From Bacillus yapensis (GTDB lineage: Bacteria > Bacillota > Bacilli > Bacillales > Cytobacillaceae), in contig NZ_SUND01000005.1 in NCBI RefSeq assembly GCF_005280205.1, positions 124,001 to 188,000 of the forward strand: DNA of 64,000 nt. The letters are read 5' to 3'. Below, in pieces: positions 53,811 through 61,571 of this stretch. The notes below the pieces were generated by a model, which worked only from the letters and a program-made list of their open reading frames with translations, was not told where the DNA came from and searched no databases. Position 1 is the first letter of the stretch; the number at the start of each line of letters is the position of its first letter. The position numbers and the translations under genes are program-made.

Positions 53811-54686
53811 ATGCTAAAAAATTTGAAGTCCCTATTTCCAACTGCTATTTCAACAGATAACCCCCTTTTCGCTACTGAACAGGGGCTTTATTGGTTTAAA
53901 GAAGAGAATCACTTTCTTGGAATCCCAATGTCCGATATTAGTGAAGAACAGCTAACCTTGCTCACAACCTTATTTGAAACGGTTCAAACAAATCAACTTC
54001 ATCTATCTGGTACGGCAAAGGCATGGCATTCCTTCTTATTTCTAGAAGGCACCCTACCGGCTATCACGAAACCGGTCCGTTTCATTCAATTGCAAATCAA
54101 TCAAAAGGAACTTGGTGTGGAAGACGCGATTCAGGAATTCTTTCATGACGCCCTCTCTTTTGTTTGGTTAGATGAGAACAATGCCATCATTATAGAAGAA
54201 AAAGCAGATGTTTCCTTGCATGAAGATGAATTAAATTCGATTTCTACCACATTAGAAAATGATTTCTATATTAAACCGAAATTTTACATAGGGAAATTCA
54301 GACAGGAGCCAACTGTGCTCAAAGAAGCTTTCCAACTTGAGCGACAGCTCTTTGGAAAAGGTAGAACCCTTTTATCACAAGAAAGAGTATATACTTTTGA
54401 AAAGCTATTTCCAGTCACACTCGCCAACGATCTTCCAGGAGATACTCTTACCCTTTTGGAACAAGATGTAAGCAAAATACTCCTAGAGGATCCTGAGCTA
54501 CTACAGACGCTCGAGGTATTCCTTGAATATAATTTCAATGCTTCTCTAGCTGCAAAAAAGCTGTATGTTCACCGCAACACGTTGCAATACCGGCTCGATA
54601 AGTTTACTGACAGAACGGGAATTAGCTTGAAAAGCTTTCAAAACGCATTTACTGTGTATCTCGCCTGCCTTCTTGCTAGAAAATAG
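53811..54686 (+). CDS. PucR/CdaR-type transcriptional regulator
   Basis: A 291-aa regulator with an unassigned amino-terminal domain and the PucR-type carboxy-terminal HTH (LEVFLEYNFNASLAAKKLYVHRNTLQYRLDKFTDRTGI, about 235-275). Such proteins often control sugar or sugar-acid use; its place 113 bp upstream of msmX suggests a link to carbohydrate uptake. The start is the ATG at 53811 (MLKNLKSLF) after AAGAGG; the open frame extends 27 codons upstream without a site. Confidence 0.85.
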   Translation: MLKNLKSLFPTAISTDNPLFATEQGLYWFKEENHFLGIPMSDISEEQLTLLTTLFETVQTNQLHLSGTAKAWHSFLFLEGTLPAITKPVRFIQLQINQKELGVEDAIQEFFHDALSFVWLDENNAIIIEEKADVSLHEDELNSISTTLENDFYIKPKFYIGKFRQEPTVLKEAFQLERQLFGKGRTLLSQERVYTFEKLFPVTLANDLPGDTLTLLEQDVSKILLEDPELLQTLEVFLEYNFNASLAAKKLYVHRNTLQYRLDKFTDRTGISLKSFQNAFTVYLACLLARK

Positions 54687-54764
54687 ACAAATTGCATAAA
54701 AAAGCACATACATTCTTGTGCAAGCTGTCATTGTTTAAATTTTATGACCCTTGTAAACTATGAA

Positions 54765-54778
54765 TGTAAACCTTTTCA
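54765..54778 (+). promoter_or_regulatory. Cre-like site upstream of msmX
   Basis: TGTAAACCTTTTCA is one mismatch (C for G at position 8) from the cre consensus and lies just before the msmX ribosome binding site, where bound CcpA would block transcription. Confidence 0.4.
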
Positions 54779-54799
54779 TATACAAAGGAGGCAATTATA

Positions 54800-55906
54800 A
54801 TGGCAGAGTTAAAATTAGATCATATATTCAAAATTTACGACAACAAAGTGACAGCTGTAAGTGACTTCAACTTAGATATCGAAGATAAAGAATTTATTGT
54901 ATTCGTTGGTCCTTCTGGATGCGGTAAATCAACAACACTAAGAATGATTGCAGGACTAGAGGAAATTTCTAAAGGTGACCTTTACATTGACCAAAAGCGC
55001 GTTAACGATGTTCCTCCGAAGGATCGCGATATCGCGATGGTATTCCAAAACTATGCTCTTTATCCACATATGACTGTATATGATAATATGGCATTCGGAT
55101 TAAAGCTTCGTAAATTCTCAAAAGATGAGATCGATAAGCGCGTAAAAGAAGCTGCAAAAATCTTAGGACTTGAAGAGTATTTAAAGCGTAAGCCAAAAGC
55201 TCTTTCTGGTGGTCAGCGCCAGCGTGTTGCTTTAGGACGTGCGATTGTCCGAGATGCAAAAGTATTCTTAATGGATGAGCCTTTATCGAATCTAGATGCG
55301 AAGCTTCGCGTACAGATGCGTGCTGAGATCGTTAAGCTTCACCGTCGTTTAGAAACAACGACTATCTATGTAACCCATGACCAAACAGAAGCAATGACAA
55401 TGGCAACTCGCCTAGTTGTTATGAAAGACGGTATCGTTCAGCAAGTTGGAGCACCAAAAGATGTCTATGAATCTCCAGAAAATATCTTCGTTGCAGGCTT
55501 TATCGGCTCACCTGCTATGAACTTCTTTAACGGAAAAGTAGAAGAAGGAAGCTTTGTGATCGGTAATACGAAGCTTGCCATTCCGGGAGCAAAAATGAAA
55601 ATGCTTCGTGACCAAGGTTACGTTGGGAAAGAAATCACTCTTGGTGTAAGACCAGAGGATATCCATGAAGAACAAGTATTCATCGACGCTTCTCAAGGTT
55701 CAGCGGTGAAAGTTACTGTTGACGTATCTGAGCTTACTGGAGCAGAAACAATGGTGTATTCTTCTATCGAAGGTCAAGATTTCATTGCACGTATTGATTC
55801 TCGTAGCAATATTGCTGCTGGCGAAAACCTTGAGCTTGCTCTTGATATGAACAAAGTACATTTCTTTGATAAAGAAACTGAATTAAGAGTTCGTTCTACG
55901 AACTAA
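54800..55906 (+). CDS. msmX: Multi-sugar ABC transporter ATPase MsmX/UgpC
   Basis: A 368-aa ATP-binding subunit shared by several carbohydrate importers in bacilli. Walker A is GPSGCGKST, signature LSGGQRQRVALGRAI, Walker B VFLMDEPLSNLDA, with the carboxy-terminal TOBE/MalK-like regulatory region (about 240-368). No sugar permeases lie beside it, as usual for the orphan MsmX ATPase. RBS AAAGGAGGC. Confidence 0.94.
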   Translation: MAELKLDHIFKIYDNKVTAVSDFNLDIEDKEFIVFVGPSGCGKSTTLRMIAGLEEISKGDLYIDQKRVNDVPPKDRDIAMVFQNYALYPHMTVYDNMAFGLKLRKFSKDEIDKRVKEAAKILGLEEYLKRKPKALSGGQRQRVALGRAIVRDAKVFLMDEPLSNLDAKLRVQMRAEIVKLHRRLETTTIYVTHDQTEAMTMATRLVVMKDGIVQQVGAPKDVYESPENIFVAGFIGSPAMNFFNGKVEEGSFVIGNTKLAIPGAKMKMLRDQGYVGKEITLGVRPEDIHEEQVFIDASQGSAVKVTVDVSELTGAETMVYSSIEGQDFIARIDSRSNIAAGENLELALDMNKVHFFDKETELRVRSTN

Positions 55907-55910
55907 TATA

Positions 55911-55946
55911 AAAAACAGACAGGTCCCCGTGACTTGTCTGTTTTTT
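55911..55946. terminator. Two-way terminator msmX / hxlR gene
   Basis: The stem AACAGACAGGTC / GACTTGTCTGTT has a CCCGT loop; A-run on the left and TTTTTT on the right. Confidence 0.92.
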
Positions 55947-55949
55947 GCT

Positions 55950-56318
55950 TTACTTTAAATGTTCGTTTAACACACTTTCTTCTAGTACTGAGAATTTATC
56001 CCCGTACACTTTTTCAATATGGTGTTCTCCCCATGTACAAAGAGCGTTCAAAATGGTCTCCAAGCTCTTTCCATATTCACTTAACTCATACTCCACCTTT
56101 GGTGGAATTTGATTATACGTAATGCGATTGATTACCCCATCTGCCTCCAGTTCACGAAGCTGTTGGGTTAGCATTTTCTGCGTAATATCTGGCATTAACC
56201 GTTTTAATTCACTCGTCCGTTTCTTCCCATGTGTTAAATGACAAAGAATCACACATTTCCACTTTCCACCGATCACTTCCAAGGTGGCTTCGACGGATAT
56301 ATTGTATTTCTTTTTCAT
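55950..56318 (-). CDS. HxlR family regulator
   Basis: A 122-aa winged-helix regulator of the HxlR (MarR-like) family: EVIGGKWKCVILCHLTHGKKRTSELKRLMPDITQKMLTQQLRELEADGVI and the wing YNQIPPKVEYELSEYGKSL. It has three cysteines (two near residues 22-26, one in LCTWGEHH); several HxlR proteins (YodB, HypR) sense quinones or aldehydes through Cys. It is divergent from an MFS/aldo-keto reductase pair, which it probably represses. Confidence 0.9.
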   Translation of the reverse strand: MKKKYNISVEATLEVIGGKWKCVILCHLTHGKKRTSELKRLMPDITQKMLTQQLRELEADGVINRITYNQIPPKVEYELSEYGKSLETILNALCTWGEHHIEKVYGDKFSVLEESVLNEHLK

Positions 56319-56345
56319 TGTTTGTCCTCCTTTTTATAGGCACTA

Positions 56346-56398
56346 AAAAGTACCTATAATACTTTTTTGTACCTATATTACTTTAAAGTACGTACTTT
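56346..56398. promoter_or_regulatory. Three HxlR-type operators in the divergent promoter region
   Basis: AAAAGTA-CCTATAA-TACTTTT (56346-56366, perfect 7-bp arms), GTA-CCTATAT-TAC (56369-56381) and AAAGTACGTACTTT (56385-56398, perfect palindrome). The first two repeat TACCTATAWTACTTT with 20-bp or so spacing, about two helical turns. They fit the TAC...GTA style of HxlR-family sites. Confidence 0.65.
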
Positions 56399-56467
56399 TC
56401 TTCCGAACACATATGTTCCATAATAGCATTTGCCGGCTCAAATACAAACATTTTTTAGGAGGAGATT

Positions 56468-57658
56468 ATGTCTTTAGATAAGAAAAGAAGTACCTTGGCA
56501 TTACTAGCATTAGCCGTAAGCGCATTTGCTATTGGTACTACAGAATTTATCAGCGTTGGGTTATTACCTCTTATCGCTGAAGACTTACACATATCCGTTA
56601 CAACCGCTGGGTTGACGGTTTCCCTATATGCATTGGGCGTGACGTTCGGTGCACCGATTTTAACATCCCTTACATCAAGGATGTCTCGAAAAACATTACT
56701 ACTTTTGATTATGGTCGTTTTTATTATCGGAAACAGCATAGCAGCAAGCTCAACCACGATTGGCGTATTACTTGTAGCTCGTGTGGTCTCTGCATTTTCC
56801 CATGGCGTCTTCATGTCCATTGGGTCTACCATCGCAGCTGACCTTGTTCCGGAAAATCGCCGCGCAAGTGCGATTTCGATTATGTTTACAGGGCTAACAA
56901 TCGCAACTGTAACAGGAGTCCCATTTGGAACATTTATTGGACAGCAATTTGGTTGGCGAATGGCCTTTCTCGTCATCGTTGTCGTAGGCATTGTAGCTTT
57001 TATTGCTAATAGTATCCTTGTTCCTTCTGATTTACAAAAAGGGAAACAAACTACTTTTAAAGATCAGATCAAATTGGTAAGCAACGGTCGCCTTCTGCTT
57101 GTCTTTTTGATTACAGCACTAGGCTATGGCGGAACCTTTGTCGTTTTTACGTATTTATCACCAATGCTTCAAAGCATCACAGGATTTCAAGCAGAAACAG
57201 TCGCTATCATTCTTTTGGTATACGGAGTGGCGATTGCAATTGGCAATACGATAGGTGGACGTTTAGCGAATCACAATCCGATTAAAGCCTTATTCTATAT
57301 GTTTTTAGTACAAGCTATCGTATTATTCATTTTGTATTTCACAGTTCCATTTAAAATAGCAGGTTTAATCACGATTTTCTTAATGGGACTCATGGCATTT
57401 ATGAACGTCCCTGGCCTACAAGTGTATGTCGTCATCCTCGCAGAACGGTTTGTACCGTCGGCGGTTGACGTAGCATCGGCCATTAATATCGCTGCCTTTA
57501 ACGCTGGAATCGCCATTGGCTCCTACTTAGGTGGCATGATTACAGACTCAATTGGTCTCATTCATACCTCATGGATTGGTGCGTTGATGGTATTAGTAGC
57601 AGCAATTTTATCATTATGGAGTAAAACACTAGAAAAAACGGAGGTACATCAATCATGA
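56468..57658 (+). CDS. MFS transporter (AraJ/YdhP type)
   Basis: A 396-aa major facilitator with twelve helices; the amino-terminal ALLALAVSAFAIGTTEFISVGLLPLIAEDL and VARVVSAFSHGVFMSIGSTIAADLVPENRRASAIS are typical of the AraJ/YdhP/NepI-like DHA1 branch. The substrate is unknown. It is co-transcribed with the aldo-keto reductase (ATGA overlap) and faces an HxlR regulator, so an efflux or detoxification role is plausible. Confidence 0.9.
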   Translation: MSLDKKRSTLALLALAVSAFAIGTTEFISVGLLPLIAEDLHISVTTAGLTVSLYALGVTFGAPILTSLTSRMSRKTLLLLIMVVFIIGNSIAASSTTIGVLLVARVVSAFSHGVFMSIGSTIAADLVPENRRASAISIMFTGLTIATVTGVPFGTFIGQQFGWRMAFLVIVVVGIVAFIANSILVPSDLQKGKQTTFKDQIKLVSNGRLLLVFLITALGYGGTFVVFTYLSPMLQSITGFQAETVAIILLVYGVAIAIGNTIGGRLANHNPIKALFYMFLVQAIVLFILYFTVPFKIAGLITIFLMGLMAFMNVPGLQVYVVILAERFVPSAVDVASAINIAAFNAGIAIGSYLGGMITDSIGLIHTSWIGALMVLVAAILSLWSKTLEKTEVHQS

Positions 57659-58491
57659 ATTTACAATCTACAACAACTTTATCTAACGGAGTAAAAATGC
57701 CTTGGCTTGGTATCGGGGTATTCAAGGTAGAAGAAGGTCCAGAATTAGTAAATGCAGTAAAGTTTGCCATTAAAAATGGTTATCGCAGTGTTGATACTGC
57801 AGCGATCTATGGAAATGAAGAAGGTGTTGGCCAAGCGATCCGTGAAGGACTTGCTGAAATAGGACTTTCTCGCGAAGAGCTATTCGTTACATCAAAGGTT
57901 TGGAATGCTGATTTAGGCTACGAAGCTACGATTGCTGCTTACGAAACGAGCTTGGCGAAGCTTGGTCTTGATTATTTAGATCTATATTTAATCCATTGGC
58001 CAGTAGAAGGAAAGTTCAAAGATGCTTGGCGCGCACTAGAAACTCTTTATAAGGCAGGGAAAATCAAGGCAATTGGTGTAAGTAACTTCCAAATTCATCA
58101 TCTTGAGGAACTCATGAAAGATGCAGAAATCAAGCCGATGATCAACCAAGTCGAGTATCACCCTCGTTTAACGCAAAAAGAGCTTCAAGCTTTTTGCCAG
58201 GATAACGGAATTCAATTAGAAGCATGGTCTCCTTTAATGCAGGGACAATTATTAGATAACCAAGTAATTCAAGAAATTGCTCAGAAATACGGAAAATCCG
58301 TTGCTCAAATCATCATTCGTTGGGATTTACAAAATGGTGTTATCACCATTCCGAAATCAACAAAAGAGCACAGAATCATCGAAAACTCTTCTGTTTTTGA
58401 TTTCGAACTATCCAATGAAGATATGGAACGCATAAATGAATTGAATCAAAATCTTCGCGTAGGTCCAGATCCAGATAACTTTGATTTTTAA
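57655..58491 (+). CDS. Aldo/keto reductase
   Basis: A 278-aa NADPH-dependent (alpha/beta)8 reductase. The catalytic tetrad is visible: Asp and Tyr in SVDTAAIYGNEEGVG, Lys in FVTSKVWN and His in LYLIHWPVEG; cofactor residues are in WSPLMQG and ITIPKSTKEHRIIEN. It is similar to B. subtilis YvgN/YtbE, which reduce methylglyoxal and other aldehydes. With an HxlR regulator this suggests an aldehyde- or quinone-stress unit. Confidence 0.93.
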   Translation: MNLQSTTTLSNGVKMPWLGIGVFKVEEGPELVNAVKFAIKNGYRSVDTAAIYGNEEGVGQAIREGLAEIGLSREELFVTSKVWNADLGYEATIAAYETSLAKLGLDYLDLYLIHWPVEGKFKDAWRALETLYKAGKIKAIGVSNFQIHHLEELMKDAEIKPMINQVEYHPRLTQKELQAFCQDNGIQLEAWSPLMQGQLLDNQVIQEIAQKYGKSVAQIIIRWDLQNGVITIPKSTKEHRIIENSSVFDFELSNEDMERINELNQNLRVGPDPDNFDF

Positions 58492-58498
58492 TTAGAAA

Positions 58499-58527
58499 AA
58501 CCGGGCAATCGTATCGCCCGGTTTTTT
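58499..58527. terminator. Two-way terminator AKR / lysine ABC transporter
   Basis: The perfect stem AACCGGGC / GCCCGGTT has a 9-nt loop and A/T runs on both sides. Confidence 0.93.
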
Positions 58528-58531
58528 ACGT

Positions 58532-59266
58532 TTATTTTAATGTCCGCTTCAAAAATTCTCTCGTTCTTTCCTGTGTTGGATTATTGAAGATCTGCTCTGG
58601 ACTGCCTTCCTCAGCAATAACCCCTTTATCCATAAACACAACGCGGTCCGAAACTTCCTTCGCGAACTCCATTTCGTGCGTCACGATTAACATGGTTAAG
58701 CCTGTGCCCGCCAGTTCCTTCATGACCTTTAACACTTCTCCGACCATTTCTGGATCAAGCGCAGATGTCGGCTCGTCAAAAAGCATCACATCAGGCTCCA
58801 TAGACAATGCTCTCGCAATAGCCACACGCTGTTTTTGCCCACCAGACAATTGCTTTGGTTTCGCATTAATATATTTATCCATGCCAACGACTTTTAAATA
58901 CTTCATTGCAACTTTTTCAGCTTCTTCTCTAGAACGCTTCAGAACCTTGATTTGTCCAACAACACAGTTATTTAAAACGTTATGGTTATTAAATAAGTTA
59001 AATTGCTGGAACACCATGCCGAGGTTCTTTCGGTAAGCAAAAATGTCGTGCTTATCATCTAAAATATTTTCCCCGTGAAAAATAATTTGCCCGCCGCTTG
59101 GCTTTTCCAAAAGATTGATACAACGAAGAAGTGTTGATTTTCCGGAACCAGAAGAACCAATAATACTAACAACTTCCCCTTTGTTCACTGAGAAATCAAT
59201 ATCCTTTAATACCTCATGTGTTCCGAAGGATTTATTTAAATGCTGTACTTCAATCACTTTTTCCAT
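58532..59266 (-). CDS. Lysine ABC transporter ATP-binding protein
   Basis: A 244-aa polar-amino-acid transporter ATPase (GlnQ/HisP class). Walker A is GSSGSGKST, signature [15 protein letters not shown], Walker [20 protein letters not shown], with H-loop VTHEM. It is the last gene of an operon under a lysine riboswitch, hence the substrate assignment. It is 16 bp after the permease. Confidence 0.92.
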   Translation of the reverse strand: MEKVIEVQHLNKSFGTHEVLKDIDFSVNKGEVVSIIGSSGSGKSTLLRCINLLEKPSGGQIIFHGENILDDKHDIFAYRKNLGMVFQQFNLFNNHNVLNNCVVGQIKVLKRSREEAEKVAMKYLKVVGMDKYINAKPKQLSGGQKQRVAIARALSMEPDVMLFDEPTSALDPEMVGEVLKVMKELAGTGLTMLIVTHEMEFAKEVSDRVVFMDKGVIAEEGSPEQIFNNPTQERTREFLKRTLK

Positions 59267-59282
59267 ATGCTCTCCTCCCTCC

Positions 59283-60023
59283 TCACATTTTTTGATTTAG
59301 ATCTACTTCTTCTTTAAGCATTGTGTAATTATCCGGACCATCTAGTTTTCTTTCAAAATACAATAAGATTCTTGTCACAATAAACGTCATAACAAAATAG
59401 ATCATACAAGCCACAAAGAAAGACTCAAAATATCTAAAGTTGTTTCCTGCCACTGATTTCGTTAAGAAATACAGTTCTGAAACGGAAATCACGTTCAATA
59501 CAGACGTGTCTTTAATATTGATAACAAATTGGTTTCCTGTTGCCGGTAAAATATTGCGGACCACCTGTGGCAAGACGACATTCATCATCGTTTGAAAATG
59601 ATTCATCCCGATTGCTTGCGCCGCTTCAAATTGTCCTTTATCAACAGATACAATTCCGCCACGGACGATTTCAGCCATATAAGCTCCCGTATTAATTGAA
59701 ACAACAATAACCGCCGCTACCATAACGTTCATGTTAATATTGAACGCTAAAGCTGATCCATAATAAATGACCATTGCTTGGACAATCATTGGTGTTCCGC
59801 GGAAAAATTCGATATAGATTGATAAAATCACATTAACAATTTTTAAAAGTACTTTTTTCATTCCTCGTTCTGGTACAGGAATTGTACGAACCACACCGGC
59901 AAATAAACCGATGATGGCACCTATGATCGTACCAATCAACGCGATATAAAGCGTCATCCCTGCTCCACGAAGGAACATTGGCCAGTTTTCCGAGACGATC
60001 TTTACGATCCATTCAAAGCTCAT
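59283..60023 (-). CDS. Lysine ABC transporter permease
   Basis: A 246-aa PAAT-family permease with about five helices and the EAA loop ([37 protein letters not shown]). The amino-terminal [21 protein letters not shown] and [12 protein letters not shown] are standard for polar amino-acid permeases. It probably forms a homodimer with two ATPases and the binding lipoprotein. Confidence 0.92.
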   Translation of the reverse strand: MSFEWIVKIVSENWPMFLRGAGMTLYIALIGTIIGAIIGLFAGVVRTIPVPERGMKKVLLKIVNVILSIYIEFFRGTPMIVQAMVIYYGSALAFNINMNVMVAAVIVVSINTGAYMAEIVRGGIVSVDKGQFEAAQAIGMNHFQTMMNVVLPQVVRNILPATGNQFVINIKDTSVLNVISVSELYFLTKSVAGNNFRYFESFFVACMIYFVMTFIVTRILLYFERKLDGPDNYTMLKEEVDLNQKM

Positions 60024-60068
60024 GTTTCTCCCCCATTTAAAATATTTCTTCTACCACGATTCACATAA

Positions 60069-60100
60069 AACCGACTGCATCCTAGAGACACAGCCGGATA
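60069..60100 (-). terminator. Intercistronic hairpin after the binding protein gene
   Basis: On the minus strand CCGGCTG...CAGTCGG is followed by TTTTATG. As in many binding-protein operons it probably lowers read-through or protects the upstream mRNA, giving more binding protein than permease. Confidence 0.5.
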
Positions 60101-60109
60101 TGATGGTTT

Positions 60110-60949
60110 TTATTGAGCAGCAGGTTGATTTTTAATAGCTGCATCCATTAATTTCGTACGGTCTTCATCAGAAATTCCTGCTAATACTTCATTAATCTTT
60201 TCTGTTAACTCACTGCCTTTTTCAAGTCCAACTGCGGTGTTTGTATCCTCTGACGATGTTTTAAAACCATCTTCAAATTCCACCATGACAAAATTATCGT
60301 TTGCACTAGAAGCACTGATTCCTTCAGGACGTTCAGAAACGTAACCATCAATAATGCCTGATTCAAGAGCTACACGCATTGCTGGGAAGTTATCCATGGC
60401 TGTTTGTTGTGACACGCCGTTAATTTGGTCAATCACGGAATAATGGAATGTGTTTAATTGAGCTGTGATTTTTGCTCCTTTAAAATCTTGGATCGAAGTC
60501 GCTCCCTCGAATTTGCTACCTTTTTTCACAACCATTACTAATTGTGAGCTATAGTAGTTATCTGAGAAGTCGATTGTCTTTTTACGTTCTGCAGTTGGAG
60601 ACATCCCCGCAACAATCGCATCAATTTTTCCTGAAGTCAATGATGGCACAAGTCCATCCCATTCTGTTTTCACAATAACAAGTTTCTTCCCTAAACCGTC
60701 GGCGATTTTCTTTGCGATTTCTACATCATAACCGCCTGCATATTCCCCAGTACCTTCAATTTTTACCGCTCCATTAGAGTCGTCATTTTGTGTCCAGTTA
60801 AACGGAGCATAACCTGCTTCTAGACCGACTTTAAATGTATCTGCATCTGCGGAACCAGAACCTTGTGCACTTTCGCTTGATCCACAACCAGCTAATAGAA
60901 TAATAGCTGAGAATAATAATACCAATAATAAAGATGCTTGCTTTTTCAT
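60110..60949 (-). CDS. Lysine-binding lipoprotein of ABC transporter
   Basis: A 279-aa SBP_bac_3 lipoprotein: signal and lipobox LLAGCGSSES (Cys about 22), then the ligand-binding fold FKVGLEAGYAPFNWTQ, GGYDVEIAKKIADGLG, WDGLVPSLTSGKIDAIVAGMSPTAERKKTIDFSDNYY. The start is the ATG at 60949 (MKKQASLLL) after GGAGAAAGAGGAG; the longer open frame runs into the riboswitch. The riboswitch indicates lysine, or a close relative, as ligand. Confidence 0.92.
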   Translation of the reverse strand: MKKQASLLLVLLFSAIILLAGCGSSESAQGSGSADADTFKVGLEAGYAPFNWTQNDDSNGAVKIEGTGEYAGGYDVEIAKKIADGLGKKLVIVKTEWDGLVPSLTSGKIDAIVAGMSPTAERKKTIDFSDNYYSSQLVMVVKKGSKFEGATSIQDFKGAKITAQLNTFHYSVIDQINGVSQQTAMDNFPAMRVALESGIIDGYVSERPEGISASSANDNFVMVEFEDGFKTSSEDTNTAVGLEKGSELTEKINEVLAGISDEDRTKLMDAAIKNQPAAQ

Positions 60950-60991
60950 TCTCCTCTTTCTCCTCCTATGTCTGTATGGACATCTAAACGA

Positions 60992-61021
60992 CAAAAAACG
61001 ACCTGAGATATACTCAGGTCG
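60992..61021 (-). terminator. Riboswitch expression-platform terminator
   Basis: On the minus strand the perfect stem CGACCTGAG / CTCAGGTCG has a TATAT loop and a TTTTTT tail, placed between the lysine aptamer and the binding-protein gene. It should form when lysine is bound. Confidence 0.9.
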
Positions 61022-61063
61022 CAATATGTATAGTTGCCCTAAAGTCCTCTCTTTGCCCTAGTC

Positions 61064-61240
61064 GAGATAGCACAACTCAGTAAACTTGGGAGGTTCACTG
61101 AGACAGTCCTGCAGCTCTTAACTGCAGACCCAGCAAGCAATACTTGAGAATATTACTCACTTCGGCGATATTTCCTTCTCCTTAGAATCATTGCTTCTCA
61201 AAGCTCCTCTAAAGACTGTTAAACACCGCGCCTCTACCTC
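61064..61240 (-). promoter_or_regulatory. Lysine riboswitch (L-box)
   Basis: The minus-strand RNA has the L-box landmarks in order: GAGGTAGAGGCGCGG, AGGAGAAGGAAATATCGCCGAAG, GCTGGGTCTGC, then GACTGTCTCAG, closed by P1 arms GAGGTAG (61240-61234) and CTATCTC (61070-61064). A small hairpin GACCTCACT...AGTGAGGTC precedes it. It controls the amino-acid ABC transporter by termination. Confidence 0.93.
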
Positions 61241-61277
61241 ACTGTTCAAAGTGAGGTCACTATTAAATTCTATATTT

Positions 61278-61306
61278 AGGTTACATTTACTGCCGGATTC
61301 TGTCAA
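61278..61306 (-). promoter_or_regulatory. Promoter of the lysine riboswitch operon
   Basis: Minus strand: TTGACA (61306-61301), 17-bp spacer and TAACCT (61283-61278). The -35 is perfect and the -10 weak; the predicted start lies just upstream of the aptamer. Confidence 0.55.
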
Positions 61307-61393
61307 CCTTTGAATAATAAATAATTATTTCCATATATTATCACTTTCTCTTTTTGACAATTTCTGAATGGTAGCTATTAAACAATTTTAGCG

Positions 61394-61571
61394 ATGAATA
61401 CTCCCCCACCTAAAATGCTAACCATTTTTGAGGAAGGGGTTTCTGCTGTATCGATCGAATTCACTTCAAGCTTCTAAGTAATCCGAACGTTTAACAAGCA
61501 GTGGACCTGTCACATTGGTGTATTCACACCCAGACCCTCTATCCCGTCGGTCATGCCTTTGGGACTTCTTT
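61394..61571 (-). ncRNA. Putative omega RNA 3' segment of IS copy 2
   Basis: The conserved 178-nt tail after the tnpB stop ends in the hairpin CCTCAAAAATG / CATTTTAGG and GGGGGAGTATTCAT. In characterised TnpB systems this region is the guide RNA scaffold. The guide would be the flanking CGCTAAAATTGTTTAATAGC. Confidence 0.5.
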
